DNA from: Vanilla planifolia
Lineage: Eukaryota; Streptophyta; Magnoliopsida; Asparagales; Orchidaceae
Direction: 5' to 3'
NCBI GenBank assembly: GCA_023846275.1
Contig: CM043870.1
Location: 12,161,527 to 12,225,526 of the forward strand
DNA length: 64,000 bases
Below, one piece after another: positions 48,240 through 60,579 of this stretch. The translations under genes were made by a program, and so were the position numbers. Positions within the stretch are counted from its first letter, which is position 1. Each line of letters begins with the position of its first letter. Under the pieces are notes generated by a model. It ran no database searches, was not told the origin of the DNA, and was given only the letters and a program-made list of their open reading frames with translations.

Positions 48240-48475
48240 GAATGTTTGTCGTTGTGACTCGACATCATGTCTTCGTGACTCTGGTATGATTATGATTCCA
48301 GTACGATCACAATAGTGACCCCTATGTCTCCTCATCTCCACGATCATGATTGTCTATGACCGAGATCACCACAATCTGTGATCGTGACCCACTTTAGTCT
48401 GTGATTGCGACCACAAACATCCATGATAATAATAGTTTGAGACTATGAATTCCATGATCATGACTCTGATTACTC
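48240..48475. repeat. degenerate array of GATCGTGACC-like motifs
   Basis: About nine imperfect units built on TGATCGTGACC / CGATCATGATTG occur at irregular 20-30-base spacing, for example TCTGTGATCGTGACCC and TCTGTGATTGCGACC, both near 48375-48412. The stretch is richer in GC and CG than its surroundings. It precedes the LINE at 48480 and could be part of its 5' untranslated region or an older LTR segment. Confidence 0.55.
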
Positions 48476-48479
48476 TAAT

Positions 48480-50416
48480 GTTGAGCTCTATTAGGATTTC
48501 CTAACACAGCATATCTTATATCCTCTTTATTCTCTCATCCTCATAACTAAGGTGACACTCTCAAATATACCAAGTATTCAAATTGTGTAGATAGCTTCCT
48601 CAAGTACCTACATCTTAAGGCCATAGTAGTTGCCTCACTTGCCTTATCACTGATTTTTAGTGCTGGTCATGATGGTTGGCCCCTTAGTCTCTATTCTAAA
48701 TCCTCTAGAACCTATTTTTGTCTCCAATGGATCTTCCTCATCCTGGTGTCTCTGCTCCTTCTCCTCCAGCTACCACTGCCACTTTTGCCCAAGTGGCTAA
48801 AGGGAATTGAACTCCAATTATCTTTTACTGATAACCACTTGTGATTAGGTTGGAGGATTAACAACAAATTATATACAATTATTTGTAGATATCATTCAAC
48901 TACACCCCAGGCACTCAACTACTATGAATCCAATTTAGAACAAATACACCTTCATTATGGACCACCCAACTATTATGAGGGATGCCATAACTTACAAAGA
49001 CAAACCAACTATTTCATTCATTGATGAAGATGTGCATATGGTTTCTAGCCCTTTAGATTTTCTTTGGCTAAAAAATTCTCTTCAAGTCACCCCAACATTG
49101 ATTCATTACACAAAAGTTTTTGGATAATTATGTTCGAAGTTTTCTTCTTAATTATGATATTTGATCCCCAACACATCTTAATTTGATTCTAACATAAAGA
49201 GGATTTCCTCACGTGTTGGTGGCATGTGGACCTTCTTGGGCTTCCTTATGAGTATCTTCAAATGATCTCCCTTTTTTTTAATAAAAATGGGGTTCCAATT
49301 GTTCCTATTTAAATCTCATTTCCTTATCTTCTTATGCACTTTTTTTAGTAAGGTTTCCCTTTTCTCTATATTCCATTTTATTAGGAATCATTCAAAATTA
49401 ATGCATCAACTACTTCTCTTATTTAACTTAGTGTCACAAGGATATATGTTAAAATTAACCTTTAAAATGAGCTGTTAGATAAAATATAGATTGGTAATAG
49501 TCTCATTGGTTTTTGGTAGATGGTGAAGTATAAAAATCTTTTATATTTCTACTCTTTTTCCCATAGGCTTAAGAATAAAGAATTAAATTATTATGTAAAC
49601 CCTAAGCTTATTCATAATAATGAATAATCTATTAGGAATTTGAAGATGAAAAAGCAAAAAACATAAAACAAATCTCCTTCCAAGCAAGATGCACTATAGC
49701 CACACAGTTGTAATGGATCAGGTAAATAAACAAACAATAATCCAAATCTAAATATCTCTTCTCTTCAACTTTTTCCTAATTAAGGCATCATTTCTCTAGC
49801 TCCAACCTCTATTGAAGGTATACTTATGATCAAAACACGTCTTCCAAAGCCTCCATTGATTCTAGCTTTTGAGCACTTCATCTTTGATCTTTTTTCTCTA
49901 TACTAGATTTTCTTCAAATAGTTGATTTCCTTTACTAGGATGACATCTTCATTAGGCAAAATCTAATATAATTTCCTAATCAACATGACCTCCTTGGCAA
50001 TGCATTACATGAGAAATGTAAGTCTTATGTTTATAAATTAGAGATCAAAGAACTCAAAAACTTCAAAAAAAATTCCTTCTTAGACTTTGTGTTAAATGAT
50101 TCTTTTTTTGACATCTAGTAATGAAGCGATTGGCTTTGTTGAAGCTTTGGCCTTATTTTATTTTCTGTTGACTACTTGCTCCAAATAGAGTGGTCAAAGA
50201 CTTCCCCACCCCCTCCCCTTAATTCTTAAATGCAAGCTAAATGGAAAAAAAAAGAAAGTAATACAGGGCTAAGAGTTAAATTTTATTGCTCATTATTAGA
50301 TATTATCTTGTCTTGCAAGTTATAGCATTATGTTTGTACATCACATATCGAATCACTTGTAATTTTTCAATTGAGTAATAAACTTGTGTATCCTTTTTCC
50401 CAAAAAAATAAAAAAC
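48480..50416 (+). mobile_element. LINE with ORF1 and 3' end but no ORF2
   Basis: A LINE ORF1 (48727 to about 49900) is followed by a typical plant LINE 3' end at 50200-50416: TGTTTGTACAT, TTTTTCAATTGAGTAATAAAC and then a TTTTTCCC and A-rich tail (CCAAAAAAATAAAAAACAAG, 50399-50418). About 3.5 kb of ORF2 expected for an L1-type LINE is absent. The internal loss could have happened before transposition, giving a non-autonomous copy, or by later deletion. The 5' limit is approximate and no target duplication was verified. Confidence 0.65.
48727..49900 (+). pseudogene. LINE ORF1 remnant (DUF4283-like), plus strand
   Basis: The start ATG at 48727 opens MDLPHPGVSAPSPPA, then ATFAQVAKGN and a stop, which is the proline-rich beginning plus the FAQV motif usual in plant LINE ORF1. 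It continues with TYKDKPTISFIDEDVHMVS (about 48985-49045), matching the DUF4283 entry motif, then FLWLKNSLQVTPTL and, after frameshifts, a WIGN-like stretch, GFW and VKYKNLLYFYSFSHR (about 49490-49565) ahead of VNPKLIHNN. This last part matches the WQ-VEYE-LP-YC-C--GH zinc-knuckle region with its cysteines lost. RNA binding would therefore be lost even if translated. Confidence 0.7.
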
Positions 50417-50417
50417 A

Positions 50418-52329
50418 AGATCTAAGTATTATGAAGATTCAACAAAATTTAAGCTACAAAGAAAATTCGGTAATGATTTTTACCAAGGAGAACAAATAAT
50501 TGAGAAAGAAGACAATTCCAATTGTGAAAGTATATTGTGTTAATCAAATAATAGAGAAGGCATGTAGGGGATAATAGATGAAATGATAAAAAACTATCCC
50601 AATATATTTTGAATTTTGAGGAATAAATTCTTATGATTGGAATTTATAAAATCCTATATAGCAATCCTGTAATACTATTAAGTTTGGTTGGATTACTTTG
50701 AATGTGATTTAAATCACTATTTTATCAATGGAAATGAGAAAAAGGCATTTTTAGTATAGAAGGTTTATAAAGGAGGAAGGTGAACATCATTTTAAATATA
50801 GTACGTAATGCAAACTCCAATGATAGTAATTTTTTATAGAATTAAAAGAGTTTTATGACTAATTTGGTCATAAAACAAAATAAAAAATAATTAAGAAAAA
50901 AAAAAGAATATTTTAATCACATAGTTATCCCATAAAGAAAATTATTATAAGTAATAAATGATGTAAAAAAATTGAAATGCTGAGCTCAATGAGTAACTTG
51001 TTCTAAAATTGGTAAAACAAACTTTTGTCATCATTTGAGATGTAGAGAGAGGGACAAGAAATTGGGTAACCTTGATTGAATGGCCAGCTATGAAAAGAAA
51101 AGAAAAAAAGGAAATAACTTGAGGGAAGAAGCTTGATCAAGTGATAAGTTGCACTTACTTAGGAAGAAAGTGAGTATTGCCTATGATTTGCATTTGTTTC
51201 TAAGGGATCTAATGGAAGTACAAACAAAAAGGCATGAATAAGCTTTTTTGAGAGTTAAAGTTGTAATATTAAGCCTATGAAGCTTTTAAGAGCTTGTATA
51301 AAGTTTTGTAAGGGATTTAACACTATAGATAATGGATATATAGCTCTAAATGAGCATTGGATAGTCAAGATGAAGGATTGAAGAATCTAATAAGGTTACA
51401 AGTTGAGGTTGAAGTCTTTTTTGGATGTATATTAAACAGTTTGATTATCGTACAATGAGTATCGAAAGGTTTAGTGAGAGTATTGAATAATTCTATAATT
51501 TTTTACGTAATGGTTCTAACTCTTTATGAGATGTCAGTTGGACAATCCAATGAACATCTAATAAGGAACAAACAACTTGAGAGGAACAATAGATTGCTTA
51601 ATGGGAATCTAAGAGCAATTAAATAGAGGGTTAGATAAAACAACAGGATGAGTAAGGTGTCTATCAAACACACATTGGATTATTTGAAGAATAGGATTGA
51701 ATGGTCCATTGGGTTGATGAATGATTTGGTCAAAGCATATGGACTTCAATCTGATCGGTCCATTGAGTCTCAAATGATGTAATTAAATATGTAAATAGCA
51801 TGAGGGCATAGAGATAGATAAAATTCATAATAAAGCATATTATGAATGAAATATGTGAAGGAAATGTAATTACTTTCTTTATGTATGATTACAAGAAAAG
51901 GAAATAGACAAATGAATTAAAGACAATCACTATAAAATATCAAGTATGTGTATCATGTAATCTAATACATGTGTATGCTTGATGTTATGCCAACAGAAGA
52001 CACATTATACAAGATATGATATAAATTGATATGGTGTTCATATGTGGTGCCCTAGAAACACAATATTGTTATCCACTAAGTGAAGAATGCTAAATTCAAA
52101 TTGAATGTATGGATAGTTAGAATGCTTTTACAACTATTATGTGCATGAATAAAAATATATGTTGCAATTGAGCTTGGAATGTTGTGATAAATTAAATGAA
52201 AGTTATTATTAAATATAAGAAATGCCAATGAAATATGATATAATGCCCATGAGTTATGTGAACTAAAAGGTTAGAAAGAGCTTGTAAAAAGAAGTAGCTA
52301 GAAGCCATGTGACATGTGAAAAGAGTATT
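50418..52329. other. unassigned stretch, possibly an LTR relic
   Basis: No coding sequence. The part at 51530-51780 repeats the motif GGTCCATTG (51697 and 51757) and has short imperfect repeats around it, in a style common in SIRE-type LTRs. It lacks ends and a partner. It forms the left target of the full-length copia insertion at 52335. Confidence 0.3.
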
Positions 52330-52334
52330 GAAAT
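52330..52334. repeat. target site duplication GAAAT, left
   Basis: Five bases directly before the 5' LTR, repeated directly after the 3' LTR. Confidence 0.75.
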
Positions 52335-54078
52335 TATCGTATCCTTTGATGTGATGATCATAAAATCAAACTAAATATTACTTATACCTTATTGAACTTG
52401 GTATTATTTTAGTTAAATCTTAAGGTGTACTTTAGTAGTTTCAATTTACTAAAGCAAGGACTATAACATATGTAGTGAATAAAGATTGAAGGTTTAACTT
52501 ACTGATTTTGGAGCCAAGACCATACTCATTATAGAGTGGCTAATCTACAAAAAATTATATTTCTAAATATCTCTATGGATAATATATATAACTTTTATTT
52601 TTTTGTAATTATGACATAAGATTATCATGATTTATGCATATTTAAGTTAGTTATTTTTTGATGCATTAGGGTACATTTTGTTTTTAAACTAAGTCTTTTT
52701 AAGTTTTAAAATCTTTTAATTTTTCAAAACTAATAAATAAAATAAAATAAAATTTTGGCTTAAGCACCCAACCCCTTTGCCAAGACCAAAGGGCTTAGAT
52801 CAAGTGGCCCACGATGCTGAGTAATGAGTCTTAAGGAGACATAGGTCAAGAGAACAACTAAAACTAAGTTGGGTTAGGCCTGAGTATCAATTAAGATTCA
52901 AATCTTGTAGTGACATGGGTTAATTAGGTCAGAGCACGACTCCTAAACTCAACTTAGGTGTAATGAGTTGGGTCTAATGCATTAATGATAAGTAATTGAT
53001 CCATGTTAGGTCAGACCCATTTTAATATATGGCCATAAGTAATGACATCACAAAGGCACCAAGAGGTAGCCCATTAAGTCGACTATAATGTGTAGAGGAA
53101 GTAATATAAAGACAAATAGCATGAACTTCTTTGAATTGTGAGACTAAATAAACGACATTTTTTTGTTCTAAATTTGAGCACATCTACAATGACTAATCAT
53201 GCATTTTTGTAATTGAATGGTAAAGATTTACTTTACATTTGTGATGTTCTTTTTCAACTAATCATGCATTTAGAATGCTTGATCGAATGGTCAAGATTTT
53301 CTCTATATTAGTGAACGATCTTTTTCATCTAACCATGCATCTAGACCCCTCCACCTTTATGAATAGCATCTTGATCATCTTCACCATCTATCCAACTTTT
53401 AGATCTAATAATCTGGATCATATCTCACTACAATTAGATCTAAACCCTTTAATGGTTATTCTGATCAAACAGTTCTAGCTTCGTTCACCTAGAATTAGAC
53501 GTTGTGTTTTTGGCTTCCTCTTTCGTCTCTTGTAACGACTACTTTTAGAAAAGCTAACTCTAGCTATTGGGGGAGTTATTTTGAGATTTTTTTATTTAAA
53601 TATAGAGTTCATTTACTAATATTTTTAATTGTTAAATCAACTTAAAAATTTCATAAGTACCTAAAAGAAGTCCAAACCAAGAGCTCACAAGTTAGTGTGC
53701 TTGTGAGAGTTGTAGATTCTTTCAACTATTACTTCTTTTAATGTAGTAAATTTTTTTTGATTTTGGTGTCTTGTTGGAGCACCAATTTATAATTGGTTTA
53801 CTGCTACTGGCCTCTATAAAAGAGAGTAGTTAGTGGAAACTTGATCAATAATTGGGTAGATGTAGGCACAAGTTTTGTCGAACCACCTAAGAAATCTTTG
53901 AGCATTTTTTTTATTTTTGAGTAATTTTATTTTATTAACAATCTTCTTTAAAATAAATTTTATTTTTAAGCATAAAAACTTTTCTTTAATTCAAAAGTTT
54001 TTAAAAATAAAAAAACGTAATTAAACACATAATTCAGCCCTCCCCTCTTGTACATTTTGCCTCACATAATTTACATCA
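52335..54078 (+). repeat. 5' LTR of the full-length copia element
   Basis: 1,744 bp, from TATCGTATCCTTTGATG to TTTACATCA. It aligns end to end with 58777-60579 and with 3488-5310. The landmark GTCGAACCACCTAAGAAATC is at 53877-53896. No good TATA box survives at the place where the solo LTR at 13784 has one. Confidence 0.9.
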
Positions 54079-54080
54079 AA

Positions 54081-54092
54081 TAATATCAGATC
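54081..54092 (+). promoter_or_regulatory. degenerate primer-binding site
   Basis: TAATATCAGATC matches 9 of 12 bases of TGGTATCAGAGC and lies two bases after the 5' LTR, as in copy A. Confidence 0.7.
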
Positions 54093-54135
54093 ATGGTCTC
54101 TATCAAAAGAAAGAGATTTCTAAGATAACATCCTC

Positions 54136-54871
54136 ATGGCTCTTCCATGTATTGAGAAAAATGTGATCTTATATGAGGGGGTTTTGTCTCATAAACCACC
54201 TTTTTTGAAAGGTGAGTTTTATTTTAATTGGAAAATAATTATGTTTTTATTTTTAGAATCTATCTATTTGAAAATTTAGGATATTATTAAAAATATATTC
54301 AAGTTTTTTACTAAGATTATTGGTACAAAAAAAATGAGAAAACTATTAGGTGGTCTTACTCCCAAAGAGAAACATAAAGTTTAACTTAATTCTTGAGCTA
54401 AAAATATTTTATGTAATGATTTGGGTGCCTTTGAATATAATTGAATCATAAACTTGAAAAGTGATAGATGAAATTTGGTTTAAAATTGAAGTTATTTATG
54501 ATGGTACTTCTCAAGTTAAGAACACTAAAATCAACATGCTTGTTCAAAAGTACAAATTATTATAGATGAATATGGATCAGAGTATTAAAGTTATTTTTAT
54601 AATATTTATAAATATTATTAATGATTTATTTAACTTTATTAAAGAGTTTTCTATTATTGAATAGATGAGGAAGATTCTTCAAGTTCTTCCTTAATAATAT
54701 GATCCATTGGTGACGACTTTGAAAGTAGTGAAAAATATTTTAGCTTTCACTAGATGAGTTATTAGGTGAGCTCTTAACAAATGAAATTAAGCTTGTAGTG
54801 AGAAGGCATTAATCACTTGTGGCTAAAAAAGAAAAGAAAAAGAAGAAAATAATAATAACCTTTATAGTTGA
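54136..54871 (+). pseudogene. copia gag remnant, N-terminal part
   Basis: The frame starts MALPCIEKNVILYEG at 54136, matching MALPYV in copy A, followed by PPFLKGEFYFNWK, the UBN2-type capsid start. It then decays through stops, keeping LGGLTPKEKHK and a later QV-NTKI stretch. At about 54871 the sequence switches to the reverse strand, so the zinc knuckle that should follow is found inverted near 56140. Confidence 0.8.
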
Positions 54872-56300
54872 CTTTTCAAATACTTTACTTTTATTTCTAA
54901 CAAAAAAACTCGTGCAACCATAACAAAGTCATCTACAACTAAAAACCATAGTTTCTTCTACTTAGACTCTCTAGATGATAGGACCAAATAGATCTAAATG
55001 AATAAGTTCTAATTATTTCTTAGTTGTCATGTTCTTAAGTTATAATTAGCATGGATCACATAATTAATCACTTAACAAACTAAGATTTGGCAAACCTTTA
55101 ACTAAGTTAAACTTAAAAAAAGAATTTTAAGAGAAGACTTTCTTAAGTGATAAAATCTTTTATACCATAAAATAGAATTATTATCATATGATGTAAGAAA
55201 TTCTAGACCACTATCCTTCTTGTTTAAAAATAAAATATATGTATTATCTTTTTTACATCCAATGATAAGTTGAACATTATCTTTACCAATAATATATTCA
55301 TTTTTATTAAATAAAATATTAAACTTTGAATCATATAATTGATTAATATTAAAAAGATTGTATCTTATAGAAGTGTGTGAGTTGCATATGGTTCCAATTC
55401 AAATCACTTTTATCTTAAAGTTATCACCAAGAATAACTTTATCACCATCATAAGACTTTAATTAGATGAATAAAGATGCATCTTTTATCATGTATCTTAA
55501 GTATTCGCTGTCCAAATACTACATACCTTTCTTGATCCTTAAAGGAAGGCATGCCTACAAAATAAATCAAATATTAATTTTTGGGACCCAAACCTTTTTA
55601 TGTTAATAATTATAAACTATATTTAGAGCAAAAGAATATGTATCATTTATAACATAACTAATCTTATGAAAAGAAGTTTTATAATAAACATATAGATTTT
55701 ATAAATCATTTAATTCTCTAACTAAGCATATATTTTTGATAATAATAGAGCCTTTTCATCTCTTTTAATCATAATTATATGTAAATAATTAGCATTAAAC
55801 TCATTTAAATATTTACATAAGTCTAAGTAGTTTTCATGCTCTTATTTTAATTTAAGATATTTAAAAGTTAATTTTTTATACTTCATGCAAATATTAATAT
55901 ACTATTTTTTATAATCAACCATAGAAGAAGATGATGAAGAGGAGGAAGAGGAGTAAGAGAAGGATGCCTCATCATCTAGTATTACAATAGGAACATTGTC
56001 ATTTAACATAAGATAAATCAAACTCTTATTCTTATCTTTATCACCATAAGAACTATCGAAATCATCTCATGATATCTTCATAATTTTCTTCTTTTATTTT
56101 TAAAACTTCTCAACTCTCTCCTTGTAGCTAAAGCAATTGAGCCTTATATGCCCAGGTAATTTACATTCATAATAGTTTCTTCATTTTTCTTTTATTTTTT
56201 ATTATTACTAAATCATTTACCTATATTTCTTTTATTATATAATTTTGATAAATATTTTAAAATAAGAGCTATCTTACTTGAGATGGAGAAATATTAATCT
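54872..56300 (-). pseudogene. inverted middle segment of the copia element (gag C-terminus to start of integrase)
   Basis: Read on the minus strand from 56300 down, this 1.43-kb segment aligns with 6095-7666 of copy A in order: the zinc knuckle YYECKLPGHIRLNCFSY (about 56115-56165), the acidic and serine-rich region (SSSSSSSSS, 55918-55955), the coiled-coil part (55680-55870), the protease (LDS with the next glycine changed to glutamate, followed by RYMIKDASLFI, 55470-55520), the pre-integrase region and the integrase start HLDLFGPI and VVDDF (54900-54990). The gag before it and the integrase after it are on the plus strand. At both joints the copy A sequence is accounted for, so this looks like a simple two-break inversion. 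Confidence 0.88.
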
Positions 56301-58500
56301 ATAAAAGATTGATTGCTATGATTAGAAAAGAGCATGAGGTTAAGTTAATCTCCATTAAGAATGATAATAAAGGAGAATTCTAGAATGAATTATTTGATAA
56401 TTTTTGTGACAAAAATAGATGGTTGCTTACATTTTTTTCACCTAAGATCCCTCAACAAAATATTGTAGTTGATAGAAAGAATAGATCCTTGCTAGATGTC
56501 ACAAAATATATGATTAATAAGTATAGTGTTTTCAAGTATTTTTGAGTTAAGATAATTAATACTACCTATTATGTATTTAATAGAATTAGATGTAAACCTT
56601 TTTTAGATATTTCTTTTTTTGAGTTATTTTGTGATTAGAAGCTCAACTTATCCTATTTTCATGTGTTTGGATGCAGATATTTCATTTTAAATAATGGTAA
56701 ATAGTATTTAGATAAGTTTGATGCTAAGTTTAATAAAGTTTTCTAAGATGTTTACCTACTAATAGAAAATGATATATAATAAGAGAATACTAGTTTTGGA
56801 AGCGATAATCCATGTTAAATTTGATAAATCTCTTGTTAAAGTATCTAATAGTCATCATTAAGATGATATTTTGATGAATTAGAAGATTCATGTCTTAGAG
56901 AAAAAAAATTAGAAGATATAGTTGAAACTAATGAATTAATAAAAGAAAAAAATTAGATTGAGAAGATATTCTAAGGATTATCCTAATGAGTTGATCATAA
57001 AAGATGTAAGCGAGAAAGTTATAACTAGAAGCTCTTTAATCATATGGCATTTATATCTAATTTTAAACCAAGTTCTATAAAAATTCTTTTGAAGATGAGT
57101 TATTGATTGTTGCAATGATTGAATAGTTGGTAAAATTTGAGAGTAATGAAGTTTGGATATTTGTACCTAGGCCAAATGATAAAATAATCATTGGTACAAA
57201 ATAGTATTCAAAAATACGTTAGATAAAAATGGTAAATCTATTAAAAATAATGTTAGATTAGTAACTAAAAATTATTGTTTAGTTGAAGGAGCAAATATAG
57301 ATGAGACATTTGCTTTTATAGTTAAACTTGAGGCAATTAAAATTTTACTAGTTTATGAATGTCATAAAGAATTTAGATTATATCAAATCAATGTTAAAGT
57401 TATATTTTTAAATGAATAAATAAATAAAGTAATGTATATTAAGCAATCAACAAGATTTACCATACATGATAAGATAGATCATATATACAAACTTAAGAAA
57501 ATACTTTATGATTTGAAGGAAGCTCTATGGGCATGGGATGAAAGATTGTGCATTTTTCTTACATAAAATAATCTTTATAGAAATAAGATACTTTATTTAT
57601 TCAAAATTTGGTTGAAGGTCAATTAATTTGCTAAGATTATGTGAATAATATAATTTTTGAAGCCTCCAATAAAGAGACATGCATGAAGTTCGTTAATTTA
57701 AAAAAATAAGTAAAATATGAGAGTTAACTTTTTTCTTAGGACTTCAAGTCAAGCTAATAAGTGAAGCAATTTTTATTTCTCAAACTAAGTATTTGATGGA
57801 GTTGCTTAAAAATTTAGTTACTAGAATATAAAGCATGGGACGAGTCTTATTAGGACAAGCACTATCATAGATAAAAATTAAGTTGAAAAGCTTGTTTGCA
57901 TAAAATTATTTAGAAAAATAATTAGATCATTATTTTATATTACTATAAGTAGGCCTAATATTGTATTTAATGTAGATTTATGTGTGAAGATTTAGGCTAA
58001 TCCTAAGGATTCACACCTATAAATAGTTAAACATATCTTTAAATATCTTATAAGCAATAAGAGTCTAGGCTTATGATACTCTAAATATGGGTCTATATTT
58101 AATTTAATAGCCTATAAAAATTCTAATTTATTAATAGCAAGACTAATAGAAAACGTACCTCTAGTATGTACCAATTGATTGATGGTTTACTAATTTTTTA
58201 GATTAGTTAAAAATAAATTGTAGCACTATCAACAAAAAAAGGCAAATACATTTATATAAGTAGTTGTGTTACTCAACTTCTATGAATTAAATAACATCTT
58301 TTATATTATGGCTTAAATTTTGCACAAATTCCAATCTTTTATGATAATTCAAGTATAATTTATTTATCTAAAGATCTTATTTAGCACTCAAGAATAAAAC
58401 ACAAAGTTAAGATATGATTTTATTATAGAACATGTGTTAAAGAAAATGATTTAGTTATCATTTGTTCCATCTTTTACTTAATTAACTAATATTTTTACTA
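56300..58500 (+). pseudogene. copia pol remnant (integrase core, RT, RNase H)
   Basis: After the inverted segment the plus strand resumes with LIAMIRKEHEVKLISIKNDN, the integrase core entry to the second catalytic Asp (DN-GEF), then FFSPKIPQQNIVVDRKNRSL, carrying the usual PQQN-x-E region with the glutamate replaced, and LDISFFELFC. This part is missing from copy A. Reverse transcriptase shows EAIFISQTKYLMELLKN; its catalytic YVDD box reads YVNN (57638-57649), so both aspartates are lost. RNase H (57890-58490) keeps GSLLY-like, MFSVDLCV-like and RIKHKVK-like stretches. Many stops; not functional. Confidence 0.85.
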
Positions 58501-58763
58501 AGCCATTAGCTAACAAAGTCTTTTATAGACTTAAATTGAGCTAAAGCATAATTAACTTCTTTGAATAATTATAAAAATGGGAAGAATTTAATGATAGAAT
58601 TTAGGGAGAGTGTAAGCTAAAATTTAAGAGGAATATAGGCCATCAAATAAATAAAGCTAAAATATTCAATATAATATCACTTTGTTTGTACATTAATATT
58701 ATATTTTATTTATTATTATACATTTAATTCTAGTATTCAATTCTAATATTGGTTTTGTAATCC

Positions 58764-58776
58764 TTAAAGGAGATAT
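58764..58776 (+). promoter_or_regulatory. polypurine tract
   Basis: TTAAAGGAGATAT directly precedes the 3' LTR. The AAAGGAGA core is the usual purine-rich primer for plus-strand DNA synthesis. Confidence 0.65.
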
Positions 58777-60579
58777 TATTATACCATTTGATGTGATGAT
58801 CACAAAATCAAGCTAAATATTACTAATGTCTTATTGAGCTTAGTGTTGATTCAATTAAATCTCAAGATGTACAGACTATGGCATATGTAGTGATGAAGAT
58901 TAAAGGCTCAACTTATTAATTTTTGGAGCCTAGGACTATGCTCTTTATGGAGTGGCTAACCCATAAAGAACTATATTTTTAAATATCTTTATTGTTAGTA
59001 TGTTAAATTTTTATTTTCTTTGTAACTATGACACATAAGATTATCATAATTCATATACTTAAGTTAGCACTTTTATGGTGCATTAAGTTATATTTATTTT
59101 TTAAAATTAAGTTTTCTTGAGTTTTAAAATCTTATAAATTTTCCAAAAATAAATAATATAAAATAAAAAAATTTAGCCTAAGCACCCAACCTCTCCACCA
59201 AGCCCGAAGGCCTTAAGTTAAGTGGCCTGCAAATACTGGGCAATGGGTCTTGGCAAGCCGTAGGTAAAGAGATTTACCAAAACTATGTCGGGACAAGTCG
59301 AAGTATCTACCAAGGTTTGAATCCAATAGCGGCTTAGGTTAATCGAGTTAGAGCATAACTCTTAAATTTGGCTTAGGTTAATCAAGTCTGACTCATTAAT
59401 GATAAGTAATTATTTTAGGTTAGATCAATCTCATTTTAATATTGCATCTAACTAGCATTATATAAAGACATCCCAAGGGTACCAAGAGGTAGCCAACATC
59501 ATTAGGCTAACTATTACATATAGTGGAAGCAATATAAGGACAAATAACACGTACTACTTTGTAATATGAGATTAAATAAATTACATTTTTTTTCATCAAG
59601 CCATGCATCTAAAATACTTGTTTGAATTATCATAATTTTCTTTACATTTATGAATAGTCTTTTTCAAATAATTATGCATCCAGAATGCTTGATGAAATGA
59701 CTAAGAGCCCCTCTACATTCGTGAATAGTATCTTGATCATCTTCACCATCCATCTAGTTTTTAGATCTAATGATCCAAATCATATCTCATAGTAATTAGA
59801 TTTGAACTCTTCAATGATTATTTTGATTGGTCAGTTCTTGGTCCATCTGCCCAAAATCAAATGACAACTATGTTTCTCTTCCTCTTTCATCTCTTATAAT
59901 GACAAGCTTTTGGAAAAGAAAATTCTGGCTATTAAGGGAGTTATTTTGGGATGTTTTTTATTTTAACTGTAAATAGAGATAATTTATTAATATTTATAAT
60001 ATTGAACCAACTTAAAAATTTTATAAGCATTTAAGACAAGTCCAAAACCTAGAGTATCATATTTCAACGTGCTTGCAAAAGCTATGGTTTCTTTCAATTA
60101 TTATTTCTTCTACTCTCATCTATAATCTTTTTGTATCATCTTGATAATATCTACAACATTAATTAGTTGTGCCACTTTTGTTTGAAAGATTTAAAGGTGT
60201 AAGACTTTTGTATGCAAAACATTTTGTAAAGCTTTCAATTTTTCCATGTTGCTAATTTTTGTGGGTTTTGGTGGTCATTGGAACGGTAGTTTGTAATTGG
60301 TTTACCCTATTATCCTCGACAAAAGAGAGTGGTTAGTAGAAGCCTGATTGATGATCTGGGGTGGATGTAGATACAAGTTTTGGTCACACTTAAAAAATCT
60401 TTATGTATTTCTTTTATTATTGAGCAATTTTATTTCATCGATAATCTTCTTAAAAACTAATTTTATTTTAAGCATAACAAATTTTTCTTTAATTCAAAAG
60501 TTTTTTTAAATAAAAAAATTATTAAACACATGATTCACCTATCCACTCTTATACATTTTACCTCACACAATTAACTTCA
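58777..60579 (+). repeat. 3' LTR of the full-length copia element
   Basis: 1,803 bp, from TATTATACCATTTGATG to TTAACTTCA. It matches the 5' LTR over its whole length with substitutions and small indels. The CTTCA end is identical to that of the solo LTR at 13784-15643. Confidence 0.9.

Larger units (their letters stand above)
52335..60579 (+). mobile_element. full-length Ty1/copia (SIRE/Maximus-like) element with inverted middle
   Basis: The 8,245-bp element has a 5' LTR, primer-binding site, gag, pol, polypurine tract and 3' LTR, and is flanked by GAAAT on both sides (52330-52334 and 60580-60584). It belongs to the same family as copy A at 3488. The two LTRs differ clearly: in the first 88 aligned bases I count about 15 differences, so the insertion is old. 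The segment at about 54872-56300 is inverted relative to the rest. All genes carry many stops. Confidence 0.92.

Noticed and set aside
54900-56260. Independent minus-strand copia element inserted in the plus-strand copia element
   Set aside because: Its content is exactly the segment missing from the plus-strand copy, no more and no less, and there are no LTRs or target duplication at its limits; an inversion is simpler.
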